This document shows, piece after piece, positions 14,775 through 23,392 of a stretch of DNA of 64,000 nucleotides (position 1 is its first letter; the number at the start of each line of letters is the position of its first letter). The translations under genes and the position numbers were made by a program. The notes beneath the pieces were generated by a model that made no database searches, was not told where the DNA came from, and saw only the letters and a program-made list of their open reading frames with translations. Location: positions 558,001-622,000 of the forward strand of contig NZ_BDBK01000012.1 of NCBI RefSeq assembly GCF_001612945.1, in the 5' to 3' direction. This DNA is from Nocardia inohanensis NBRC 100128. Its GTDB lineage: Bacteria > Actinomycetota > Actinomycetes > Mycobacteriales > Mycobacteriaceae.

Positions 14775-16774
14775 GCTGACAACTCCTTCAGGAAGGGGGC
14801 GAAGGGCGGAATCTCATCGGGATCGCAGAGCAATTCGATGAAGGCGGGCCCGGAAGTGGTACGGGTTTCGTCGAGCGCGCGTTCGAACTCGTCGATGGTG
14901 GTGGCGGTGAACGCCGGCAGATGCGGGAACATGGCGGCCACGGCCGCCCCGATCCGCGCCTGCCCGAACCGGTTGAAGGTGTACTCCCCCGAGTAATAGA
15001 GCTGTTCGCGCGTCACGCACATCCCGTGCGCGTTGTTGTTGAACACCACGAACGTGACGGGCACGTGATACTCGACAGCGGTATGCACTTCGTGCCCGTG
15101 CATGAAGTACGAACCGTCCCCGGCGATCACGACGGCTCGCCGCCCCCGCCCCAGCGCGGCCCCGACCCCCGCCCCGAACGCATACCCCATCCCGCCCATC
15201 CCGAGCGCGATCAGGAACCGCCCGTCCTCGGGCACCGGCAGATAATGCACCACGGCCGCACCGGTATTCCCCGCATCCGCGACCACGGTGGTACCGGCCG
15301 CCAGCCGATCCCGCAGGGCCAGCACCGCCTCGCGATACCGCACCCCGGGGCCGCTCCCCTCCGGAACCGGCAACTCCGGCAAGGAGTTCCACCCACCCGT
15401 GTTCCCTCGGGCCCGGAATTCCCGGCCGGCTCCCGCCGCAGGGTCAGCGGGGCCGTCGACGGGAGGCGTTTCGATGTCGGAGCCGGAAATCGGAACACCT
15501 CGACGCGATTGCGCGGCGAGTTCACGCAGGCGACTCCGTAGCGGTCCGGGCACGTGCACCTCCGCCGGCACATACGGCTTTTCATCGCCCACGCTCGCCA
15601 CATGCGTGCAGGCGAGCAGCGCGTCGTCGAGTCCCGCGCGCGCCGTCATCGGCAGCGTCGCACCGACGAGGACGCACACCGCCGCCCCGGCCACCAGCTC
15701 CGCGACATGCGGATGCCCCATGATCCCGGTGATACCGCCGAATCTCGAATCCCCGTTCGGGAACGCGTCTTTGGCGTCCGGCGTCACCAGCACCGTGGCG
15801 TCCACCGCGCGCGCCAGCGCCGCGAGTTCGGCCCGCGCGTCGGCCCGCGCCACCTCCGGCCCGGCGATGAAAACCACCGGACCGCGCAGCGACCCGAGCA
15901 ACTGGGCCAGCGCGTGCGCCGCGCTGTCACCGTCCCGCAGGGCGATTCGGCTCGGCGTGGCTTCCGAACCGGTCGGCCCGGCCGGAAGATGTTGGGAATG
16001 AATGCCTTCCGGGGTCACTCCGGCACCACCGCGCGGCGCTGCGCCACTGTGGCGTACGGCGTGGCCCGCTGTCAGGCTGCTCCCGGCATCCCCGCTCGAT
16101 GAGGCGGCGGCGGTCCCACGGCGAGATCCGGCGACGGTCTCGTGGGGATACCCGCTGGGATCCGCGTCGGCTTGCACCCGGGGGTAGAGCGCGGGCGCGG
16201 CCTGAATATCTTTGGGCAGCAACAGAACCGCCGGGCCAGCGGCGTATGCGGCGGCGAGTGCACGGTCCAGTGCCGCCTCGATATCCCCGGCGGTGACGAC
16301 TTTTTCGCAGTGGCGACTGACCGCGGTGAAGATGCGTTCGGCGTCGAGGAGGCCGGGGCCGCCGCTGGTGTCCTGGAAGGCGCCTCGGCGTTCGAGGGCG
16401 AGGGGCGGCTGGCCGACCAAGGCCAGCAGGGGGATTCGCGAGTCGTAGGACTCGGTGAGGGCGGCGAGGAGGTTCATGGCTCCGCCGCCGGAGGTGGCCG
16501 CTACTACGCCGAGGCGGCCGGTGGCGCGGAAGTAGCCGTCCGCCATGGTGGCCGCGCCGAATTCGTGTTTGGCGACGATGCCGGTGAGGGGGTGGGGAGT
16601 GCGGTGCAGGGCATCGTAGAGGTCTTCGATATTCGCACCGCCTACACCGAAGACGTGGGTGGTGTGGGCGGCGAGGCGGGTGACGATCAGGTCGGCGACG
16701 GTCGGAACTACCGGCCGCGCATGGGGTTTCGCGGTCTGCGCTGAGATTGATCGTGTGCGATACATCGCACACAA
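14771..16774 (-). CDS. ThDP-dependent enzyme, acetolactate-synthase/decarboxylase superfamily
   Basis: 667 residues, about 100 more than usual. The start is probably the TTG at 16772-16774, with GAGG eight nt before it; the in-frame ATG three codons on (16765) has no good ribosome site. Domain order is normal: PYR domain with the catalytic Glu in KHEFGAATMADGYFRATG, middle domain, and PP domain with the ThDP/metal motif beginning GDGSYFMHGHEVH and ending VVFNNN. Two extra low-complexity stretches, residues about 197-265 and 434-478, rich in Gly, Pro, Ser and Ala, interrupt the linkers. Such enzymes make acyloins or decarboxylate 2-oxo acids. It heads a four-gene coupled set with SRPBCC, KASIII-like and aminotransferase genes. 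Confidence 0.9.
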   Translation of the reverse strand: MCAMYRTRSISAQTAKPHARPVVPTVADLIVTRLAAHTTHVFGVGGANIEDLYDALHRTPHPLTGIVAKHEFGAATMADGYFRATGRLGVVAATSGGGAMNLLAALTESYDSRIPLLALVGQPPLALERRGAFQDTSGGPGLLDAERIFTAVSRHCEKVVTAGDIEAALDRALAAAYAAGPAVLLLPKDIQAAPALYPRVQADADPSGYPHETVAGSRRGTAAASSSGDAGSSLTAGHAVRHSGAAPRGGAGVTPEGIHSQHLPAGPTGSEATPSRIALRDGDSAAHALAQLLGSLRGPVVFIAGPEVARADARAELAALARAVDATVLVTPDAKDAFPNGDSRFGGITGIMGHPHVAELVAGAAVCVLVGATLPMTARAGLDDALLACTHVASVGDEKPYVPAEVHVPGPLRSRLRELAAQSRRGVPISGSDIETPPVDGPADPAAGAGREFRARGNTGGWNSLPELPVPEGSGPGVRYREAVLALRDRLAAGTTVVADAGNTGAAVVHYLPVPEDGRFLIALGMGGMGYAFGAGVGAALGRGRRAVVIAGDGSYFMHGHEVHTAVEYHVPVTFVVFNNNAHGMCVTREQLYYSGEYTFNRFGQARIGAAVAAMFPHLPAFTATTIDEFERALDETRTTSGPAFIELLCDPDEIPPFAPFLKELSA
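16753..16772. promoter_or_regulatory. inverted repeat overlapping the ThDP gene start (likely operator)
   Basis: GTGTGCGAT-AC-ATCGCACAC is a perfect 9-bp inverted repeat with a 2-nt centre. It covers the first codons of the ThDP enzyme gene, starting 2 nt inside the TTG codon. This symmetry suits a TetR- or GntR-type dimer acting as a roadblock at the start of the biosynthetic operon, though a leader hairpin affecting translation is also possible. Confidence 0.5.
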
Positions 16775-16831
16775 TGTAACTGCCTCACACTGACTGAGAC
16801 AATGTGTGCCATCTCACAATCAGGACGAAAT

Positions 16832-16848
16832 ACTTTGCGGTGCAAAGT
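16832..16848. promoter_or_regulatory. inverted repeat ACTTTGC-N3-GCAAAGT upstream of the ThDP operon
   Basis: A perfect 7-bp inverted repeat with a 3-nt centre lies 58 nt before the ThDP gene start in the 168-nt gap after the acyl-CoA dehydrogenase. The sequence around it is AT-richer than the genes and is the most likely promoter zone for the downstream operon. It may be a second regulator site. Confidence 0.45.
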
Positions 16849-16863
16849 GTTTGGAACGCGCGA

Positions 16864-16894
16864 CGGCCCCACCGGCGAGGGGCCGGTGGGGCCG
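16864..16894 (-). terminator. GC-rich hairpin terminator after the acyl-CoA dehydrogenase gene
   Basis: Arms CGGCCCCACCGG and CCGGTGGGGCCG (12 bp, perfect) enclose a 7-nt loop. It lies about 50 nt after the stop of the acyl-CoA dehydrogenase gene and before the ThDP operon control region, so it probably separates two transcripts. No T run follows. Confidence 0.65.
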
Positions 16895-16942
16895 CGCGGT
16901 CCGGGTCGCGGCGACGCCCGGACGATCGGTCGGGGTATGCGG

Positions 16943-18697
16943 TTATACGATCTCGCCGTCCCCGGGGTTCATTTCGTAGGCCCCCGCGAGGGCGACGACC
17001 CGCGACCAGACCGTATCGGCGCGGGCGGGATCGGTGATCGCCGAGCGCACCAGGGCCAGTGCGTGATTGCGCTGAGCCTCGGTCGCGGCGGCGCGATTGT
17101 GCAGTTCGACCGCGCGCACCGACAGATCGCGGACCAGCACGTCGAAGATCTGATCGATGATCGCCGCCTCGGTGCCGTCCACGGCCGCCTGCTCCAGGAT
17201 CAGCTGGGCGTAGACGAGCAGCGTGAACAACTCGCCCAGCGCGAGCAGGAAATCGGTGTCGCGCTGCTGTTCCGGGGTGGGCGGTTCACTGCCGAGCAAG
17301 CGGGTCAGGCCCTCGGCCTGTTCGCGGAAGACCGTCACATTGGCGATCTCGGCGAACGGTTCGAAGGCATCGCGCCAGTCGGCGAAGGTGATCGAGCCCA
17401 GTCCGCGCGTCGGTCCCTGCGCGAACAGGAACTCGTCGTCGGCCGCATCGTCGCGCACCGGCACCTCGGGGCGTTCGGTCGCGCCGAAGAGGTAGTTGGG
17501 CAGGAACTTCAGGATGAGCGCGAGGTTCACGTGCACCGTGCCCTCGAGCTTCGCCGGCGCGGAGATGTCCTTGGCCACCTGGTTGAAGTAGGTGTCCTTC
17601 TCGAAACCCTTGGCGGCGATCACATCCCAGAGTTCGGCCACCACCCGCTCGGCCTCGGTGGTCACCTTCATCTTGGTGACCGGGTTGAACAGCAGATACC
17701 GGCGGTCCTGCGCATGCGCCGACCGGAAGTAGTCGATGGCGCGGGTGGAGAACAGCTTCATGGCCCGCAGCCGGGCGTAGGCATCGACGAAAGCCCTGCG
17801 CACATGCGGGAATTCGGTGACCCGATTGCCGTACAGCACCCGGTTGTGCGCATGCGTGACGGCCTCGTAGAAGGAGTGCTCGCACATGCCGATGGAGGCG
17901 AACCCGATATTGAACTTGCCCACGTTCACGGTATTGAGCGCGGCCTCGAACGCCGCCTGCCCGGTGTGCAGAATGTCCTCCGCCGTCACCGGATACTCGT
18001 CCAGCCGGAATTCGCTGACATACATCTGCGCGTGCACGGTGTTCTTGACCACCGTATAGGCGGGGTGCCGGCTGTCCACGGCGAAGAAAAGGTAGCCGTC
18101 CGGCCCGTCGACGTCGGCGCGGCGGCCGAACACCGAAACCATGCCCGCCACATTGCCGTTGCCGATGTAGTACTTGCTGCCGGTGGCGGTGAACCCGCCG
18201 TCGGAGACCGGCGTGAGCACCATATCGGTGGAGTAGATGTCGGCCCCGTGGGTGCGCTCGGACAACCCGAACGCGAACACCTCACCGGCGTCGAGCAGGC
18301 GTGCCGCCCGCTGCTTGGCCTGTGCGTTCGCGCTCTGCCAGATCGGTCCCAGCCCCAGAATGGTGACCTGCCAGGCGTACCAGTACCCGAGCCCGTAGAA
18401 CGCCGCGATCTCACTGAACGCCGCGATCCGCGAGGTGTCCCAGCGCTTGTCGGGATCCCCTTCACCCTCGAGCGCCGGCGTCAGCAGCGTCGCGAACAGC
18501 TTCTCCTTGGCCGCGAACTCCAGATAGTCGGCGTACCAGGTCGTTTCATTGTATTGCCGGAGCAGCGTGCGCTTGCCGCGCTGCTCGAACCAGTCGATGG
18601 TCGCGCGCAGCAGGCGCTGGGTCTGCGGGTCGTACCCCGACAGGTCGACGGTGTTCGGGTTCAGCAGGCCGGAGGCCGGGTCGGCGAGTCCACTCAC
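16943..18697 (-). CDS. acyl-CoA dehydrogenase/oxidase-like flavoenzyme
   Basis: 584 residues from a GTG with CAGGAG before it. The N-terminal 90 residues (MSGLADPASGLLNPNTVDLS onward) are an extra helical region; then comes the acyl-CoA dehydrogenase middle domain with FGLSERTHGADIYSTDMVLT and the FAD-binding TATGSKYYIGNGNVAGM. A long helical C-terminal part follows. Total length is nearer to acyl-CoA oxidases and the long FadE proteins of mycobacteria than to the 380-residue short type. It catalyses alpha-beta dehydrogenation of acyl-CoA thioesters in the cytoplasm. It sits 14 nt after the acyl-CoA ligase gene, so activation and first oxidation of one fatty acid are probably coupled. Confidence 0.85.
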   Translation of the reverse strand: MSGLADPASGLLNPNTVDLSGYDPQTQRLLRATIDWFEQRGKRTLLRQYNETTWYADYLEFAAKEKLFATLLTPALEGEGDPDKRWDTSRIAAFSEIAAFYGLGYWYAWQVTILGLGPIWQSANAQAKQRAARLLDAGEVFAFGLSERTHGADIYSTDMVLTPVSDGGFTATGSKYYIGNGNVAGMVSVFGRRADVDGPDGYLFFAVDSRHPAYTVVKNTVHAQMYVSEFRLDEYPVTAEDILHTGQAAFEAALNTVNVGKFNIGFASIGMCEHSFYEAVTHAHNRVLYGNRVTEFPHVRRAFVDAYARLRAMKLFSTRAIDYFRSAHAQDRRYLLFNPVTKMKVTTEAERVVAELWDVIAAKGFEKDTYFNQVAKDISAPAKLEGTVHVNLALILKFLPNYLFGATERPEVPVRDDAADDEFLFAQGPTRGLGSITFADWRDAFEPFAEIANVTVFREQAEGLTRLLGSEPPTPEQQRDTDFLLALGELFTLLVYAQLILEQAAVDGTEAAIIDQIFDVLVRDLSVRAVELHNRAAATEAQRNHALALVRSAITDPARADTVWSRVVALAGAYEMNPGDGEIV

Positions 18698-18711
18698 GGG
18701 ATGCTCCTGAT

Positions 18712-20514
18712 TCAGTTGTAGAGGGCGGCGATGTCGGCGGCGTACTTCTCCGCCACCACCGCGCGCTTGAGCGACATCTTCGGCGTCAGTTCGCCGCTTT
18801 CCTGAGTCCAGTCGACGGTCAGCACCCGGAACTTCTTGATGCCCTCCGCCTTCGAGACCTTCGCATTGGTCTCGGCGATGGCGGCGTCGAGTTCGGCGCG
18901 CAGCTCGGGTAGCTCCACGATCCGTTCGAGCGGCGTCGCGGCATCCACCTCGTGGCGTTCCAGCCAGCCCGGCAGCGCCTCGGGATCGAGGGTGATGAGC
19001 GCGCCGACGAACGGCTGCCCGTCACCGACCGCCATGCACTGGCTGATCAGCGGATGCGCCCGCAGCGAATCCTCAAGCGGGGCGGGCGAGACGTTCTTGC
19101 CGGCCGCGGTCACCAGGATCTCCTTCTTACGCCCGGTGATGCGCAGATACCCGTCGTCGTCCAGCGCGCCGAGATCGCCGGTACGGAACCAGTCCTCGGT
19201 GAACGCCTCCGCGGTGGCGGCGTCGTTGTGCCAGTAGCCGGAGAAGACCAGCGAACCGCGCAGCAGCACCTCACCGTCCTCGGCGATCTTCACCGCCTGC
19301 CCTTCCACGGGCCGCCCGACGGTCCCGACCCGGATCGCGCTCGGCGTATTGACGGTGATCGCCGCGCTGGTCTCGGTGAGCCCATACCCCTCGTAGATGG
19401 GCACACCCGCACCTCGGAAGAAGTGCCCGAGCCGCGCGCCCAGCGGCCCGCCGCCGGAGACCGCCCGCGAGCACCGGCCGCCCATGGCCGCACGGAGTTT
19501 CGTGTAGACCAGGCGATCGAAGACCGCGTGCTTGATCCGCAGCAGCAGGTCCGGGCCACCGGTCTCCTGCGCCTGACTCCACGCGATGGCGGTGGCCGCG
19601 GCGGCATCGAAGATGCGGCCCTTACCGCTGTCGTGCGCGCGCTGCTTGGCCCCGTTGTAAACCTTTTCGAACACGCGCGGCACCGCGAGAATGAAATCCG
19701 GCTGGTAGGCGGCGAACTGCTGGGGCAGCGTGGACCAGTCGCTGGAGTGCGCGACGGTGACCCGCGCGGAGAGCGAGGCCACCGAGATGGCCCGGGCGAA
19801 GACGTGCGCGAGCGGCAGGAACATCAGCGTGCGCCCGCCCGCGACCAGCGCGTCGGTGAGGGCGCGCTGCCCGGACAGGGCTTCGGCGAGCAGATTGCGA
19901 TGGGTGAGGATGACGCCCTTGGGTCGTCCGGTGGTGCCGGAGGTGTAGATGAGGGTGGCGGGGGCGTCCGCGGTGACCGCCGCGCGCCGGGCCGCCAGCT
20001 CGGCATCGCCGATCTGCGTTCCGCGCCGGATCAATTCGTCGATCGCGTCCGAGTCGATGCGCAGCATCTCCCCCACCAGCGGCGCGGTCACCATCGAAAT
20101 GGTGCGCGCGTGGCCGAGATGCTCGACCACGACCAGCTTGCTGCCGGAGTCGGTGAGAATCCATTCGGCCTGATCGGGCGCGGAGCTGTCGTAGATGGCG
20201 ACGGTGCAGCCGCCCGCGGCCCACACCGCGAAGTCCAGCAGCGACCATTCGTAGCGGGTGCCGGACATGATGGCCACCCGATCGCCCGCCTCGATCCCGC
20301 TGGCGATGAGCCCCTTGGCGACGGCCGCCACCTGCGCGGCGAATTCGGCCGCGGTGATATCGCGCCACCCGTTGTCCGCCGGCACCTGGAAGGCCACGAA
20401 ATCCGGCCAGTCGCGGGCGTTCCCGGTGACGAGATCGGGCAGCGCCGCGTCGGGGGCGATGGTGTAGGACGCGGGCACCACCAGCTCACGGCCGGCGGAC
20501 ACAGTGGTTCGCAT
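18712..20514 (-). CDS. long-chain fatty-acid-CoA ligase (AMP-binding, FadD15-like)
   Basis: 600 residues from ATG 20514, with GAGGA before it. The adenylate-forming signature is complete: ATLIYTSGTTGRPKGVILTH (P-loop A3), GYGLTETSAAITVNTPS (A5), RTGDLGALDDDGYL (A7), ITGRKKEILVTAAGKNVSP (A8) and the C-terminal Lys in LTPKMSLKRAVV. Sequence character is that of the FadD15 long-chain acyl-CoA synthetases. The enzyme activates a fatty acid with ATP and transfers it to CoA. It is first in a two-gene unit with the dehydrogenase and is divergent from the PucR pair across a 373-nt gap. Confidence 0.93.
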   Translation of the reverse strand: MRTTVSAGRELVVPASYTIAPDAALPDLVTGNARDWPDFVAFQVPADNGWRDITAAEFAAQVAAVAKGLIASGIEAGDRVAIMSGTRYEWSLLDFAVWAAGGCTVAIYDSSAPDQAEWILTDSGSKLVVVEHLGHARTISMVTAPLVGEMLRIDSDAIDELIRRGTQIGDAELAARRAAVTADAPATLIYTSGTTGRPKGVILTHRNLLAEALSGQRALTDALVAGGRTLMFLPLAHVFARAISVASLSARVTVAHSSDWSTLPQQFAAYQPDFILAVPRVFEKVYNGAKQRAHDSGKGRIFDAAAATAIAWSQAQETGGPDLLLRIKHAVFDRLVYTKLRAAMGGRCSRAVSGGGPLGARLGHFFRGAGVPIYEGYGLTETSAAITVNTPSAIRVGTVGRPVEGQAVKIAEDGEVLLRGSLVFSGYWHNDAATAEAFTEDWFRTGDLGALDDDGYLRITGRKKEILVTAAGKNVSPAPLEDSLRAHPLISQCMAVGDGQPFVGALITLDPEALPGWLERHEVDAATPLERIVELPELRAELDAAIAETNAKVSKAEGIKKFRVLTVDWTQESGELTPKMSLKRAVVAEKYAADIAALYN

Positions 20515-20887
20515 GCAGTTCCTCTACGCGCAGTGCCGGACGACATAGTCCGAACGGTCAGCTGACAATGGTGGGTGCGTGAGGGCCAGGTCACAATGGA
20601 CTCACGCCCAGCGCGGATTGTGCCGGTGCACAATCAAGCGGGCATTGCCCGCGGCAGCGGCGCGCGAAAATCGTTCGGGCCGCGCGTAATCCGCAGCCCC
20701 GGCCGGGGTGCCCGGGGAGGCCCACCGGCGTCGAGCCAGATTGTCGGCGCGCGCGGGGCCGCCCGCAATGTGCTCGCGTACACGACATGACAAGCGCGGT
20801 TGTGCCCGCGCACGAACTTCGCCGGTGGCCGCGCGAGAGTCACCGCGCTGTCGTGACCTGCGGGTGAACGCCGCTAGCATCTCGTCC
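20515..20887. other. 373-nt divergent intergenic region between fadD15-like and PucR genes
   Basis: No coding frame here looks real. The region holds the inverted repeat at 20616-20635 and several further copies of the half-site TTGTGC or CACAAT (for example at about 20590 and 20801), so it is probably the shared control region of the ligase operon and the first PucR regulator. Confidence 0.5.
20616..20635. promoter_or_regulatory. inverted repeat GATTGTGC-N4-GCACAATC (candidate PucR or FadD-operon operator)
   Basis: A perfect 8-bp inverted repeat with a 4-nt centre (CGGT), 102 nt upstream of the acyl-CoA ligase start and 253 nt upstream of the first PucR-type gene. The half-site TTGTGC occurs again nearby. 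It fits a dimeric regulator of the ligase/dehydrogenase unit. Confidence 0.5.
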
Positions 20888-22081
20888 GTGACCGACCGAC
20901 CCGCCGTCTCCCCCGCCGTCGCGCGGATCAGCGCGCTGCTGCTCGCGGATATCGACGCGCTCTCCGATGCGGTGGCGGGCGCGATCGCGGCGGCCGAGCG
21001 GACGCTGCTGCCGGCGCCCAACTACGAACGGCTGCGCGACAATAACCGGCGGCATCTGACTGCGGTGCTGACCTATCTCGCGGGCGGGCCCGAAACCGGG
21101 CTGCCGATCGCGCGCGAAACCGGGTGCGAGAGCGCGGCCGAGGGTGTTCCATTGCCGGTGGTGCTGCGCACCTATCGCATCGCGGCGCGGGTCACCTGGG
21201 ATCGGGCCATGGCGTTGACCGGGGACGAACTCGGGGCCGGGCGGGCGCTGCTGGCCACCGCGTCCGAGGTGTGGCGGCTGGTCGACGACTATTCGCAGGC
21301 GATGACCATCGGATATCAGGAGGCGATGAGCGAGATCCAGCGGCGCGACGCCCGGCTGCGGGACGCGGCCCTGGACGCCCTGCTGACCGGGCGGGTGGAC
21401 GGCGGGAACCTGCGTGAATACGCCGATATCGTCCGGCTGCCGGTGCAGAGCAGTTACGCGGTGGTGGCCGCGGCCTCGGAATCGGCTGCGGCCGAACCGC
21501 TTCCGGGGGTCGGTGAGGCGCTCACCGCGCTGGGGGTGCGGTCCGCGTGGCGGGTCCGGGTGGATACCCAGATCGGCATCGTGGCGGTCACCGACACCTT
21601 CACCCTGGAGCGGCTGACCGCGCTGCTGGGCGAGCGCGCCACCGGTGCGGTCGGGGTCAGCGCCGCCTACGGCATGCTCACCGATACCGCCGCCGCCCTG
21701 CGGCAAGCCGAATTGGCCTGTGCCACCGCACAATCGGACAGCGATCGGGTGGTCCGCTACGACCGGGCGCTGATTCCGGTGCTGCTCGCCGGAGCCCCCG
21801 AGATCGCCGACGCGCTCATCCAGCGCGTGCTGGGCCCGCTGCTCGAACTCCCCGAACACGACCGCGCCACACTGCTCGAGACCATGTCGGCGTGGTTCGC
21901 CTCGGACGGTGAGGTGGCGGCCGTGGCGGGGGTGCTGTTCTGCCATCGCAATACGGTCCGTTTCCGGCTCAACCGGATCACCGATCTCACCGGCCGCCGC
22001 TTCACCGCGCCGGCCGAATCCGCCGAACTGTTCCTCGCGCTGCACGCCTACCGCTCGCGCCGTACCGACTCCGCGCGCTGA
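20888..22081 (+). CDS. PucR-family (CdaR-like) transcriptional regulator, first of a tandem pair
   Basis: 397 residues from GTG 20888, chosen because it makes the protein equal in length to its neighbour; a longer open frame upstream has no protein character. The N-terminal half is an all-helical sensor region (ISALLLADIDALSDAVAGAI, then RLRDNNRRHLTAVLTYLAGG). The centre is a GGDEF-like degenerate CdaR domain and the C-terminus is the PucR helix-turn-helix, LFCHRNTVRFRLNRITDLTG. Such proteins are usually ligand-responsive activators of catabolic genes. It is about collinear with the next gene and clearly a duplicate. Targets are unknown; the divergent acyl-CoA ligase operon is the nearest candidate. 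Confidence 0.88.
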   Translation: MTDRPAVSPAVARISALLLADIDALSDAVAGAIAAAERTLLPAPNYERLRDNNRRHLTAVLTYLAGGPETGLPIARETGCESAAEGVPLPVVLRTYRIAARVTWDRAMALTGDELGAGRALLATASEVWRLVDDYSQAMTIGYQEAMSEIQRRDARLRDAALDALLTGRVDGGNLREYADIVRLPVQSSYAVVAAASESAAAEPLPGVGEALTALGVRSAWRVRVDTQIGIVAVTDTFTLERLTALLGERATGAVGVSAAYGMLTDTAAALRQAELACATAQSDSDRVVRYDRALIPVLLAGAPEIADALIQRVLGPLLELPEHDRATLLETMSAWFASDGEVAAVAGVLFCHRNTVRFRLNRITDLTGRRFTAPAESAELFLALHAYRSRRTDSAR

Positions 22082-22201
22082 GCCGGACGCCTGCGACAGC
22101 GGTCCCGCTGTGCCCGGGACCAGCGACGACCGGCTGCGAGCGGGCCGCCGCACAACGAACCGCGCGGGGACTGGACGCTCGCGGCCGTCTGACTAGCATC
22201 G

Positions 22202-23392
22202 ATGCTCGTGAACGATCGGTCATCCGCCAGCAATGCCTTCATCGCCGAGGCGGGCCGTGCACTGCTGGCCGATATCGACGCGCTGGTGGCGGAGGTGGCG
22301 GCGGCCATCGAGCAGGCCGAACCGGCGTATCCCGAACTGGCCACGCCGGAGGGGTTGCGGCAGAACAACCGCGAGCATCTGGTCGCGATCCTGTCGCACC
22401 TGGCCGGTGACCCCGACGCGGGCACCGAGGTGGCGCGCGCCAACGGCAGGTTGCGGGCGCAGCAGCGCATTCCCTTGCCGGTGGCCTTGCGCTCGTATCG
22501 CATCGGCGCGCGGGTGACCTGGGAGCGGGCGCTCGGCTACGCGACCGAGAATCCGGGCGACGAGCGCGCGCTGCTGCGCCTGGCCTCGGACGTCTGGCAG
22601 CTGGTCGACGACTACTCCGAGGCGCTCACCCTCGGCTACCAGGAGGTCGAGAACGAGATGCAGCGGCGCGACGCCCGGCTGCGGGACGCGGCGCTGGACG
22701 CCCTGTTCACCGGCGGCGACGCACCCCGGCTCGGCGAATACGCCGACCTGCTGCGCCTGCCCCGCCAGGGCCGCTACCTGATGGTGGCGGCCACATCGGA
22801 AAGCACTGCGGCGGAAGCGATTCCGGGCATCAGCGAAACCCTGTCCACGCTCGGCGTCCGCTCCGCCTGGCAGCTGCGGGTGGACTGCCAGCTCGGCATC
22901 GTCGCCATCACCGACACCTTCACCCCCGAACGCCTGGTCCAGCTGTTGTCCGAACGCGCTACCGGTCCGGCCGGCCTGAGCACCGTCTACGACAGTCTGG
23001 AAGCCACCCCCGCCGCCCTGCGCCAAGCCGAATTGGCCTGCACCGCAGCGCAATGCGAAACAGCCCGGATCGTCCGCTACGAACAGGCGCTGATCCCCGT
23101 ACTGCTCGCCGACGCCACCGAGATCGCCGAAGCCCTCACCGACCGCATCCTCGGCGGCGTACTCGCCCTGCCCGATCACGACCGCGGCACCCTGCTGGAC
23201 ACCATGTCGGCCTGGTTCGCCTCCGACGGCGAGGTGGCGGCCGTCGCCGAAACCCTGTTCTGCCACCGCAATACGGTCCGCTTCCGCCTCAACCGCATCA
23301 CCGATCTGACCGGCCGCCGCTTCGCCGCCCCCGCCGAAGCCGCCGAGCTCTACCTCGCGCTCCAGGCGTATCGCACCCTCCGGCTCAACTGA
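22202..23392 (+). CDS. PucR-family (CdaR-like) transcriptional regulator, second of a tandem pair
   Basis: 396 residues from ATG 22202; the GTG at 22208 lines up better with the start of the first copy and is equally likely. Domain layout and motifs repeat those of the preceding gene: helical region LADIDALVAEVAAAIEQAEP, conserved RDARLRDAALDALFTGGDAP, and the C-terminal HTH LFCHRNTVRFRLNRITDLTG, with long stretches identical between the two. The pair arose by tandem duplication, with divergence greatest in the first 60 residues and in the ligand region. A 120-nt gap separates them and I see no clear promoter in it. The end is convergent with the serine hydrolase gene with an 8-nt overlap. 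Confidence 0.88.
   Translation: MLVNDRSSASNAFIAEAGRALLADIDALVAEVAAAIEQAEPAYPELATPEGLRQNNREHLVAILSHLAGDPDAGTEVARANGRLRAQQRIPLPVALRSYRIGARVTWERALGYATENPGDERALLRLASDVWQLVDDYSEALTLGYQEVENEMQRRDARLRDAALDALFTGGDAPRLGEYADLLRLPRQGRYLMVAATSESTAAEAIPGISETLSTLGVRSAWQLRVDCQLGIVAITDTFTPERLVQLLSERATGPAGLSTVYDSLEATPAALRQAELACTAAQCETARIVRYEQALIPVLLADATEIAEALTDRILGGVLALPDHDRGTLLDTMSAWFASDGEVAAVAETLFCHRNTVRFRLNRITDLTGRRFAAPAEAAELYLALQAYRTLRLN

Noticed and set aside
16802..18721. Plus-strand frame of 639 codons opposite the acyl-CoA dehydrogenase
   Set aside because: Antisense frame with no domain; the minus-strand gene has full acyl-CoA dehydrogenase motifs and a ribosome site.
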